This document shows positions 5,907 to 11,695 of a DNA stretch of 11,960 nucleotides, piece after piece (the first letter of the stretch is position 1; each line of letters opens with the position of its first letter). A model generated the notes under the pieces. That model saw nothing but the letters and a program-made list of their open reading frames with translations. It was not told the DNA's origin and searched no databases. Made by a program: the position numbers and the translations under genes. This DNA is from Nitrospirota bacterium (GTDB taxonomy: Bacteria > NPL-UPA2 > JAGMAN01): the NCBI GenBank assembly GCA_030605915.1, contig JAUWHM010000154.1:1-11960 (forward strand). The letters run 5' to 3'.

Positions 5907-7338
5907 ATTTGCGCCCAGTCCGACTGGGTTTTTACATATTGGTGGGGTCAGGACAGCTCTCTTCAACTGGCTCTTTGCCCGTCACCACGGCGGGCAGTTT
6001 ATCCTGCGCATCGAGGATACAGATGAATCCCGTTCCACCAAGATAGCGGCAGACAATATTCTGAAGAACCTCCGATGGCTCGGGCTTGACTGGGATGAGG
6101 GTCCGGAGAAAGGAGGCCGGTTCGGGCCCTATTTTCAAATGAACCGGTTGGATACCTACCGTGGCTACGCTGATAAGCTCGTGCAGGAAGATAAGGCCTA
6201 TTTCTGCTATTGCTCCCCAGATGAGTTAGCAGAAAGACGCAAAGAAGCTTTAAAGAAAGAGGCGCAGGTTGGTTACGATGGCAGATGCCGGGAGCTTTCT
6301 TCCCACCAGAAAGAGAATTTAGAGCGTTCGGGAAGAGAGAAAGTAATGCGCCTTAAGACCCCTGGGGAAGGAGCCACGCGGGTTAATGACCTGATTAGAG
6401 GGGAAGTAGAATTTGAGAATGCCCTTTTAGATGATTTCGTCATTATGAAATCTAGCAGAACTCCCACCTTCAATTTTGCCAATGTGGTTGATGACCACCT
6501 TATGGAGATCAGCCATGTCATTAGAGGGGATGAACACCTTTCCAATACTCCTCGCCAGATTCTCCTTTATGAGGCTCTCGGCTTTTCGCTCCCTTCCTTT
6601 GGCCATCTGTCCATGATTTTGGGAACGGATAGAAGCAAACTCAGTAAAAGGGATGGAGCCATTTCCTTGGGCTGGTATCGTGAGGAAGGATATCTGCCCC
6701 AGGCTTTAGTCAACTATCTTGCCCTCTTGGGATGGGCTACCTCTGACAGTCAAGAACTTTTCTCCTCAGTGGATGAGATAATCAGTAAGTTTTCCCTGAA
6801 GGGGATTAGCAAAACAGCGGCTATCTTCGACCTGAAGAAACTGGACTGGATGAATGGAGAGTATATAAAGGGGCTTCAACCTGATGAAATCACTAAACTG
6901 GCAAGGCCCTATCTGGAGAAAGCTAATCTCCTTCGAGGTGATGAGGATGAGGAGTGGCTGAAGAAAATACTTGTGTTAGAGCAGGGTCGTATCAGGACAG
7001 TATCTCAAATCGTAGAATATGGTGATTTCTTCTTCCTTCCTGAAATTAAGTACGATGAGAAAGCAGTAAAGGTTCTCCAGAAAGAAGGCGCCTCAGCGCT
7101 TCTCCAGATTTATCGAGACAGACTCAAAGATTTGGAGCCCTTTACCGTAGAAAGAGCAGAAGAGGTGGCTAGGAGGATAATTGCTGAAGAGAAGATAAAG
7201 GGAGGTGACCTCATCCATCCCACCCGGGCGGCTCTCACGGGACGAACGGTTGGACCGGGGCTATTTGAGCTAATGGCTCTTTTAGGAAAAGAAAAGACCT
7301 TGAAGCGGTTGGATAAAGCAATAAAGCGGAAAGGTTAA
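5884..7338 (+). CDS. gltX: Glutamyl-tRNA synthetase
   Basis: This class I synthetase attaches glutamate to tRNA-Glu. The 484 residues are normal for the family. P-S-P-T-G-F-L-H-I-G-G (11-21) is the HIGH-type motif and S-K-L-S-K-R-D-G (251-258) the KMSKS-type loop. Cys108, Cys110 and Cys135 match three positions of the zinc site of E. coli-type GluRS; the fourth ligand (a His two residues after the third Cys) is absent, so the site may be altered or empty. The ATG at 5884 was chosen because the family begins with K-I-R-V-R-F-A-P-S-P-T; AAAGGA lies 4 nt upstream. Frame extension upstream to 5785 is only overlap with glnS. Codon use seems GC-richer up to about nt 6220 and AT-richer after it, hinting at a mosaic gene. 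Whether it also mis-acylates tRNA-Gln cannot be read from sequence. Confidence 0.96.
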   Translation: MAEKIRVRFAPSPTGFLHIGGVRTALFNWLFARHHGGQFILRIEDTDESRSTKIAADNILKNLRWLGLDWDEGPEKGGRFGPYFQMNRLDTYRGYADKLVQEDKAYFCYCSPDELAERRKEALKKEAQVGYDGRCRELSSHQKENLERSGREKVMRLKTPGEGATRVNDLIRGEVEFENALLDDFVIMKSSRTPTFNFANVVDDHLMEISHVIRGDEHLSNTPRQILLYEALGFSLPSFGHLSMILGTDRSKLSKRDGAISLGWYREEGYLPQALVNYLALLGWATSDSQELFSSVDEIISKFSLKGISKTAAIFDLKKLDWMNGEYIKGLQPDEITKLARPYLEKANLLRGDEDEEWLKKILVLEQGRIRTVSQIVEYGDFFFLPEIKYDEKAVKVLQKEGASALLQIYRDRLKDLEPFTVERAEEVARRIIAEEKIKGGDLIHPTRAALTGRTVGPGLFELMALLGKEKTLKRLDKAIKRKG

Positions 7339-7902
7339 TTGGGGACTTCCCATAACAATAAAGTGACCAAGCCAAAACTAAAAAAGGGTCTTGTTCAAGT
7401 TTATACTGGCAGTGGTAAGGGGAAGACGACGGCTGCCTTTGGCCTGGCTATGAGGGCCAGGGGGCAAGGCTTGAGGGTTTCCATTATCCAGTTCCTTAAA
7501 GGTGGGCCGAGCGGGGAGATAAAGGAGGTTGGTAAACTTGGAATCGAGCTTATCAGATTCCCCGGTCCCTTCTGCCCCGGTTGCCGCCTGAGCCGGGAAG
7601 AGAAGTCAAGATTGAGAAGGAGGCTCCAGAGGGCTTTCACCAGGGCAAAAGAGATAGTAATGGGTGGCCGGTACGACCTGGTAGTCTTAGACGAGTTGAA
7701 CTTCGTCCTCTCTGAGGGACTGTTAAGGACTCAGGATGTCCTGGACTTGCTGAGAGAGAAACCGGCCCATGTGGAGGTCATACTCACAGGACGCTATGCT
7801 CCTAAGAGCATCGTCCGGAGGGCCGATCTGGTCACTGAGATGGTTGAAGTAAAACATCCATTCCAACAAGGCGTAAAGGCGAGAAAAGGAATAGAATATT
7901 AG
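7339..7902 (+). CDS. cobO: Corrinoid adenosyltransferase (CobO/BtuR/CobA family)
   Basis: The enzyme transfers the adenosyl group of ATP to cob(I)alamin or precursors, giving adenosylcobalamin forms. The 187 residues match the family. The P-loop V-Y-T-G-S-G-K-G-K-T-T (21-31) carries the family's unusual G-x-G-K-G-K-T-T form. D-E-L-N (118-121), L-T-G-R (149-152) and the C-terminal K-H-P-F-Q-Q-G-V-K-A-R-K-G-I-E-Y are family hallmarks. The start is a TTG directly after the gltX stop codon (no gap), with AAAGG just upstream; an in-frame GTG at 7363 is possible but lacks a Shine-Dalgarno site. It is thus the third gene of the glnS transcript. No other cobalamin genes are in the window, so it may serve salvage as easily as synthesis. 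A 12-bp palindrome (7904-7915) separates it from the convergent dinG. Confidence 0.93.
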   Translation: MGTSHNNKVTKPKLKKGLVQVYTGSGKGKTTAAFGLAMRARGQGLRVSIIQFLKGGPSGEIKEVGKLGIELIRFPGPFCPGCRLSREEKSRLRRRLQRAFTRAKEIVMGGRYDLVVLDELNFVLSEGLLRTQDVLDLLREKPAHVEVILTGRYAPKSIVRRADLVTEMVEVKHPFQQGVKARKGIEY

Positions 7903-7903
7903 G

Positions 7904-7915
7904 AGGAAGCTTCCT
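7904..7915. repeat. 12-bp palindrome between convergent cobO and dinG
   Basis: AGGAAGCTTCCT is a perfect palindrome without a loop. It fills nearly all of the 13-nt gap between the two stop codons. It lacks the loop and T-tract of an intrinsic terminator, so its role, if any, is unclear. Confidence 0.5.
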
Positions 7916-9940
7916 TTATCCTCTCCACTTCTCATACAATCGAGCCAGTTCCTCTATGTCCCTTACTTCCCGACAGGGTGGCAGAGAGTTAAGAAATGTC
8001 CTCCCATAACCTCGTGTCCTCACCCGGGGGTCCAGAATGGCTACTATTCCCAGGTCACGGCGATGGCGAATCAGTCTTCCGAATCCCTGCTTGAACATGA
8101 TGATGGCTTGAGGAACCTGGTAACCCATAAATGGGTCCTTTCCCTCAGAAGCTAAATACTCTAATCGGGCTTCCACCAGGGGATTGTCAGGAACGGCAAA
8201 GGGGAGCTTGGAAATGACCACGCATTCTAAAGCCCTTCCCGGGACATCGATTCCCTGCCAGAAGGTGTTCGTTGCCAAGAGAACGGCCTTTTCTTCTTTC
8301 TTGAAATTCTCTAAGAGCCGCCAGCGAGGTAGGTCTCCCTGCCTGAGTAATTTTACCTCATTGAGACTGCCTTGTAGTCCGGCATAAACTTTATTTAGCA
8401 TCTGGTAACTGGTGAAGAGTACAAATGCTCGCCCCGACGTAATCTTCACTATTCCTCTGATGCGAGCGATGACCTCTTCCTGGTAGGCTTCTAATTCATA
8501 AGATGGGTCAGGAAGGTCATCCGAGATATAGAGAAGAACCTGATTTTTATAGTCAAAAGGGGAATCTAAGAGAAGTTCCTCTGCCTCCTCCAAACCCAAT
8601 CTCTCTTCAATAAAGTGGAAGGATTTGTTAACGGATAGGGTAGCTGAGGTGAGAACGGCGGGCCTGGTAATGTCAAAAACATATTCCTTGAGAAGGGCAG
8701 CTACATTTAGGGGGGAGCCATAAAGGGCGGTGCGGATATATCTTCTCTTTGGTATTATCTCCAGCCAATAGACATAATCAGTGAGTTTCTGCTCGATGAT
8801 ATTTTTTAAGCCACGCCCGAAATCTCGACAGCGCCGGGCATATCCCTTTATCTCCTGCCTCTCTTCCTCGTCCTTGACCTCATCAAGAAGCTCGCCGAGC
8901 GACCTGCTTAAGGTAGAGAGGGGACCAGAGAGAAGATTATCTAATAGACTTGCTTTTCTCATCCTTCTGTTCATGGCGTCATAGCCAAACCTCTCCAATA
9001 TATTAGCGAAGAAGATACTATTTGCCCTTCCGGCTTCATCTACCTTCTCAATTAAGTCTTTTCTGCTCTTATTTCCCAGTTCTCCCAGGCGACCGATGAG
9101 CCCTTTCTCCGTCTGAGGATTATAGATAGTATCTAATAAGAACTTAACCTGGGTGTTGGATATCTGAAGACCTAAGTAGCTGGCTGCTACCTCCTCTAAA
9201 TTGTGTGCCTCGTCGAAGACAACTGCTTGATAATCAGGGAGAACTTTCCCGCCCGAAGCTAAATTAGCAAAGAAGAGGTGATGGTTGGCCACTAAGATGT
9301 GAGCTCTGGCCTGAGCAGCCCGAGCCTTAGCATAGTAGCAACCATCTCGAAAGGTGCATCTGCGGCCCAGGCAGAGATCCGTTTCCCGGCAAACGAGTGA
9401 CCAGACCCGCTCAGAGGGCTCAAAACTAAGTTCTAAACGAAGTCCTGTCTCCGTCTCCTCTTTCCAGTGGCTGATCTCCTCAAGCTCGCTTGCTTCCTCT
9501 CCGATCTGGAGAAGACCATGCTGCCAGACCTGATTGAGCCGACGCAGACAAAGGTAATTCTCCCCGCCCACGCAGAGGGCGAAATTAAAATCAATCTTTA
9601 GTGTCTCCTTCAGAAAGGGAATATCCTTCTTAACCAACTGTTCCTGTAAAGCCTTGGTATAAGTGGAGACTACTGCCTTCCTGTCCTCTTCCACCGTCCA
9701 GTAAATAAATGGAACTAAATAGGCCAGGCTCTTACCCACCCCGGTGCCAGCCTCAACGATGAGATGCCTCTCCTTTGAAATAGCTTCTTCAACTGCCTTG
9801 GCCATCTCCACCTGCTGAGTCCGAAGTTCATAATTGGGCAGACTCTTACCGATAACCCCATCCGCCTCAAAAATCTCATCTATCCTCTTCATTTTGCACT
9901 TCATGATATCCCTTACTTGCTCCAGCAGATTTTTTTCCAC
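7916..9940 (-). CDS. dinG: Fe-S cluster DNA helicase of DinG/YoaA (XPD-like) family
   Basis: This superfamily 2 5'-3' helicase unwinds DNA structures such as R-loops and forks during repair. The 674 residues lie between E. coli YoaA and DinG, and no N-terminal exonuclease domain is present. Walker A is E-A-G-T-G-V-G-K-S (63-71). The Fe-S cysteines appear as Cys131, Cys190, Cys195 and Cys201; the 5- and 6-residue spacing of the last three equals that of E. coli DinG. D-E-A-H is at 243-246, S-A-T at 432-434, motif V F-W-Q-G-I-D-V-P-G at 560-568, and motif VI Q-G-F-G-R-L-I-R-H-R-R-D at 618-629. The GTG start has AGAGGT 8 nt upstream; an internal ATG 12 residues in is an alternative. It has its own promoter and is convergent with cobO. 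DinG and YoaA cannot be told apart securely here. Confidence 0.93.
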   Translation of the reverse strand: MEKNLLEQVRDIMKCKMKRIDEIFEADGVIGKSLPNYELRTQQVEMAKAVEEAISKERHLIVEAGTGVGKSLAYLVPFIYWTVEEDRKAVVSTYTKALQEQLVKKDIPFLKETLKIDFNFALCVGGENYLCLRRLNQVWQHGLLQIGEEASELEEISHWKEETETGLRLELSFEPSERVWSLVCRETDLCLGRRCTFRDGCYYAKARAAQARAHILVANHHLFFANLASGGKVLPDYQAVVFDEAHNLEEVAASYLGLQISNTQVKFLLDTIYNPQTEKGLIGRLGELGNKSRKDLIEKVDEAGRANSIFFANILERFGYDAMNRRMRKASLLDNLLSGPLSTLSRSLGELLDEVKDEEERQEIKGYARRCRDFGRGLKNIIEQKLTDYVYWLEIIPKRRYIRTALYGSPLNVAALLKEYVFDITRPAVLTSATLSVNKSFHFIEERLGLEEAEELLLDSPFDYKNQVLLYISDDLPDPSYELEAYQEEVIARIRGIVKITSGRAFVLFTSYQMLNKVYAGLQGSLNEVKLLRQGDLPRWRLLENFKKEEKAVLLATNTFWQGIDVPGRALECVVISKLPFAVPDNPLVEARLEYLASEGKDPFMGYQVPQAIIMFKQGFGRLIRHRRDLGIVAILDPRVRTRGYGRTFLNSLPPCREVRDIEELARLYEKWRG

Positions 9941-9984
9941 TTGACATTACCTCTTATATAAAGTATGATTTTAAACACGGAAGA

Positions 9985-10013
9985 ATTATACCAGACAGCA
10001 TTAATTTTTGCAA
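9985..10013 (-). promoter_or_regulatory. dinG promoter (minus strand)
   Basis: Read on the minus strand, TTGCAA (10008-10013) is the -35 box and TATAAT (9985-9990, perfect consensus) the -10 box, separated by 17 nt. Transcription would start near 9978, giving a 38-nt leader with AGAGGT before the GTG. No clear LexA-type operator (CTGT-N8-ACAG) overlaps it. Confidence 0.75.
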
Positions 10014-10023
10014 GAAAATGCTG
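9996..10023. repeat. Inverted repeat spanning the dinG -35 box
   Basis: CAGCATT (9996-10002) and AATGCTG (10017-10023) form a 7-bp inverted repeat with a 14-nt spacer containing the -35 hexamer of the dinG promoter. The position would suit a repressor operator, but with no second copy this is only a candidate. Confidence 0.35.
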
Positions 10024-10065
10024 TAAATTATGGGATTGGTTTGCAAAAACGCAATCTAATCAATT

Positions 10066-10072
10066 GTTAGGT
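10066..10072 (+). other. Possible left recombination core (GTTRRRY) of a cassette array
   Basis: GTTAGGT fits the integron core-site consensus GTTRRRY. It lies 34 nt before the ATG of the first small gene, about where a cassette junction should be. No full attC fold is visible to its left, so it could be the edge of the array or a chance match of a short degenerate motif. Confidence 0.3.
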
Positions 10073-10105
10073 CAATGAAGCAATGAAAGAAACGGAGGGC
10101 ATTCA

Positions 10106-10372
10106 ATGAGTGGGCCTGTCAAAGTCTACGCTGCCATTCACGATGGCGAGACCAAAATACAGATTCCTGTCTTCGATGTCCAGGGACGCTGCTACAGCGC
10201 AGTCATGGTCCCTCTTGCTCGCAGTGAAGAACGGCTCATGAGCCATTTCCAGAAATACAAGATTCGTCATGAACTCGGGGAAACGATCGAACTTGCCGTT
10301 GCAGAATGCGAGAAGTGGATAAAGGAGAACCTATGGGAAGATGTGGATGTGTTGGAGGACCGTGAACCTTAG
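10106..10372 (+). CDS. Hypothetical 88-residue protein, probable gene-cassette ORF
   Basis: I do not recognise the family. The protein is small and soluble. The first half looks like short beta strands (V-K-V-Y-A-A-I-H, T-K-I-Q-I-P-V-F-D-V, C-Y-S-A-V-M-V-P-L), followed by helices (R-S-E-E-R-L-M-S-H-F-Q-K-Y; T-I-E-L-A-V-A-E-C-E-K-W-I-K-E), with an acidic tail. No signal peptide, membrane segment or catalytic motif is seen. A GGAGG box 7 nt upstream of the ATG makes it a credible gene. It sits between a GTTAGGT core (10066) and an attC-like element that begins 8 nt after its stop codon, the arrangement of an integron gene cassette. It is divergent from dinG. Cassette ORFs are commonly of unknown function. 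Confidence 0.65.
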   Translation: MSGPVKVYAAIHDGETKIQIPVFDVQGRCYSAVMVPLARSEERLMSHFQKYKIRHELGETIELAVAECEKWIKENLWEDVDVLEDREP

Positions 10373-10380
10373 ATTGCAAG

Positions 10381-10451
10381 CTCCAACAACTACAGCGACG
10401 TGGGTAAGGCAGGCGGCGATTCGCTCACGCCCGTGATGCCAAGCGTTGGGT
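10381..10451 (+). other. attC-like site 1
   Basis: The left end CTCCAAC resembles R'' (RYYYAAC, one mismatch) and the right end AAGC-GTTGGGT is a full R' match (GTTRRRY, 10445-10451). The ends pair as CCAAC/GTTGG with a further T:G wobble. Inside are pairable GGCA/TGCC and GGCG/CGCC segments, and A-C-A-A-C followed by CAGCGACG, which resembles L'' of many metagenomic attC sites. The 71-nt length is within the attC range. It lies 8 nt after one small gene and 8 nt before the ATG of the next, as expected for a cassette junction. Confidence 0.55.
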
Positions 10452-10459
10452 GGTAGGTT

Positions 10460-10984
10460 ATGTCCAAAGATATAAATAGTGAATTTGATGAATTGACCGG
10501 GGGAAGTAAGTTAAGCAGGGTTCTGTTTGTCATATCGATGATCTTTCTTGTTCTTTCAGGTATTACTTTGTTTTCGAAGATCCAGACTATCGACCCTGTA
10601 TCGGGAGCTACCTTAACTTCTGAAACTCCTTGGAAGATAGCGGGCATATTCTTGTTCATGAGTATCTCAACCGGTTATATATCATATCGCCTTGCTGGTG
10701 GAAGGGAAAATCCTGCTATATATAAAGGCAAAAATCAACGAGAGCTGTTTAATATCATGGGTCCTCAAAAAATACCGAGTTATCTTTTTTGGGCAATTCT
10801 CCTTACCTTTTGGTGTATACCTTTCGGGATAGTTGCGATCGTCTACGCCTGTCAGGTTAGAGCATACACACAGCATGGAGACTTTTCAAGAGCTTTTGAT
10901 GCTTCAAGGAAGGCAAAAAAATGGTGTTGGGTTTCGTTCTTAGTTGGGCTGGCAATGGCTTTATTGATATTGCTCCAAACGTAA
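10460..10984 (+). CDS. CD225/dispanin-like membrane protein with FMN-attachment-like motif
   Basis: The C-terminal part (about residues 108-173) has the CD225/dispanin pattern: a hydrophobic helix I-L-L-T-F-W-C-I-P-F-G-I-V-A-I-V-Y-A, then Q-V-R-A, G-D-F-S-R-A-F-D-A-S-R-K-A-K-K-W-C-W and a last helix. This is the fold of IFITM-like membrane proteins; bacterial members are of unknown function. Two more helices precede it (about 20-39 and 58-78). The loop between them contains D-P-V-S-G-A-T-L-T (45-53), matching the D-x-x-[ST]-G-A-T-x-T motif to which ApbE attaches FMN in NqrC/RnfG-type proteins. By charge rule that loop is outside the cytoplasm, as flavinylation requires. The ATG lies 8 nt after attC-like site 1, with TAGG close upstream. 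Another attC-like site follows at 11055. The CD225 call is good; flavinylation is a hypothesis. Confidence 0.8.
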   Translation: MSKDINSEFDELTGGSKLSRVLFVISMIFLVLSGITLFSKIQTIDPVSGATLTSETPWKIAGIFLFMSISTGYISYRLAGGRENPAIYKGKNQRELFNIMGPQKIPSYLFWAILLTFWCIPFGIVAIVYACQVRAYTQHGDFSRAFDASRKAKKWCWVSFLVGLAMALLILLQT

Positions 10985-11054
10985 CCTCGCGACGTAAGAG
11001 GCCTATGCCTGTGGGGCATTAGCATTGAATCTTGTTATGATGAGAATAAAGGAG

Positions 11055-11116
11055 ACCCAACACTGCACCCGACCAAAAAGCTGGCGCTTTTTGCCGGGTG
11101 AGTTCTATCATTCGAT
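11055..11116 (+). other. attC-like site 2 (R' end degraded)
   Basis: ACCCAAC (11055-11061) is a full match to R'' (RYYYAAC). CACCCG (11066-11071) pairs with CGGGTG (11095-11100), and an inner stem AAAAAGC (11075-11081)/GCTTTTT (11086-11092) closes on a TGGC loop. The GGGTGAGTTCTATC run after the stem is typical of the L'-R' side of attC sites. The expected GTTRRRY at the right end is ATTCGAT, with two mismatches, so the site is probably inactive. The inner stem with its T-run could also act as an intrinsic terminator for the CD225 gene. Confidence 0.55.
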
Positions 11117-11125
11117 CAAACAGAT

Positions 11126-11154
11126 TTTACATCATCAAGGTATTCTGGTATAAT
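11126..11154 (+). promoter_or_regulatory. Near-consensus promoter of the DUF4160-DUF2442 pair
   Basis: TTTACA (11126-11131, 5/6) and TATAAT (11149-11154, 6/6) have a 17-nt spacer. The start codon begins 5 nt after the -10 box, so transcription would start at or within the ATG, implying a leaderless mRNA. An own promoter is unusual for cassette genes in general but usual for toxin-antitoxin cassettes. Confidence 0.75.
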
Positions 11155-11159
11155 ATGCT

Positions 11160-11399
11160 ATGAGTCCTACAGTGTTTAGGTATAAAGGTTATAGGTTTTT
11201 CTTCTTCTCAAGAGAAGAAGCCCGGATTCATATTCACGTATATTGTGGTGATGGCGAGGCCAAGTTCTGGATTTCGCCGGAAGTATCGCTGGCCAAGAAC
11301 TCAGGTCTCTCTGGCACCCAGATTACGGAACTGAAAAAGGTTGTGGAGGAACACAAGGATGAAATCACAGACGCTTGGCAAAAGCACTTCCAAGGTTGA
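11160..11399 (+). CDS. DUF4160 protein, toxin-antitoxin-like pair member
   Basis: This 79-residue protein has the DUF4160 pattern: an aromatic N-terminal strand (Y-K-G-Y-R-F-F-F-F-S), E-E-A-R-I-H-I-H-V near residues 19-27, then A-K-F-W-I-S-P-E-V-S-L-A-K-N-S-G-L (34-50), and a C-terminal helix ending W-Q-K-H-F. DUF4160 genes are very often followed by a DUF2442 gene, as here, and the pair is predicted to be a toxin-antitoxin-like module; the mechanism is not known to me. The ATG at 11160 lies 5 nt after a perfect -10 box, with no room for a Shine-Dalgarno site. The 3' end overlaps the next gene by 41 nt, so their expression is tightly linked. It sits after attC-like site 2, so it may be part of a cassette that stabilises the array. 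Confidence 0.85.
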   Translation: MSPTVFRYKGYRFFFFSREEARIHIHVYCGDGEAKFWISPEVSLAKNSGLSGTQITELKKVVEEHKDEITDAWQKHFQG

Positions 11400-11619
11400 A
11401 GTCCTGAACATTGATGTTCACGGATTATGGTTGTTTGCTAAAGGTAAGGAATACTTTCTTGCCTACGGCGACTTCCCATGGTTCAAGGATGCAAGGGTTT
11501 CGGATATCCTTAATGTGGAGCTACACCACGAATTTCACTTGCATTGGCCCTCACTGGACATTGACCTGGACCTCAATTCTCTAGAAGACTTGAGCGAGAC
11601 ACCCCTTGTATACAACTAG
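11359..11619 (+). CDS. DUF2442 protein, partner of DUF4160
   Basis: The 86-residue protein shows the DUF2442 core: S-K-V-E-V-L-N-I-D-V-H-G-L-W-L-F, then K-E-Y-F-L-A-Y-G-D-F-P-W-F-K-D-A and L-N-V-E-L-H-H-E-F-H-L-H-W-P-S-L-D-I-D-L-D. The F-P-W-F and H-W-P-x-L-D-x-D-L boxes are characteristic. Family members are usually annotated as antitoxin-like partners. I chose the ATG at 11359 (AAGG immediately upstream, 41-nt overlap with the DUF4160 gene) over a TTG at 11341, because partners of this pair usually begin inside the preceding gene with a short M-K-[ST]-rich segment before the K-V-E-V strand. Its stop codon at 11617 is directly followed by a hairpin with a T-run. Confidence 0.85.
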   Translation: MKSQTLGKSTSKVEVLNIDVHGLWLFAKGKEYFLAYGDFPWFKDARVSDILNVELHHEFHLHWPSLDIDLDLNSLEDLSETPLVYN

Positions 11620-11655
11620 ATCGAAAAAGCTGCGCTTTTTACTGGCGGGTTATCC
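11610..11655 (+). terminator. Terminator-like hairpin, possibly a degenerate attC
   Basis: AAAAAGC (11624-11630), loop TGC, GCTTTTT (11634-11640) form a 7-bp stem ending in a T-run, right after the DUF2442 stop codon. This suits a bidirectional intrinsic terminator. The same inner stem occurs in attC-like site 2 (11075-11092), and ATACAAC (11610-11616) is one mismatch from R''. The right side (GGCGGGTTATC) resembles the GGGTGAGTTCTATC of site 2 with a deletion. It may therefore be the worn last attC of the array. Confidence 0.5.
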
Positions 11656-11681
11656 TTGACGTATGGTTTAACACAAAATCG

Positions 11682-11690
11682 AAAGGAGGA
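11682..11690 (+). promoter_or_regulatory. Strong ribosome binding site of hcp
   Basis: AAAGGAGGA ends 5 nt before the ATG and is the most complete Shine-Dalgarno sequence in the window. It fixes the start at 11696. The gene's promoter is not clear: TTGACG at 11656 lacks a -10 partner at the right distance. Confidence 0.8.
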
Positions 11691-11695
11691 TCCAC

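Noticed and set aside
7723..7935. Minus-strand frame across the cobO-dinG junction
   Set aside because: It is antisense to the conserved C-terminus of cobO and shows no family features.
9940..10023. LexA/SOS box upstream of dinG
   Set aside because: The CTGT and ACAG half-sites present are in the wrong order and spacing for CTGT-N8-ACAG.
10980..11040. CGTAAC...GTTATG pair with an inner ATGCC/GGCAT hairpin after the CD225 gene, as a further attC
   Set aside because: The outer boxes deviate from RYYYAAC and GTTRRRY, one pair is a wobble, and the better attC-like site 2 follows 15 nt later.
11656..11684. TTGACG-based promoter for hcp
   Set aside because: At 16-18 nt spacing there is no TANNNT-like -10 box; the AT-rich CAAAAT lies only 12 nt away.
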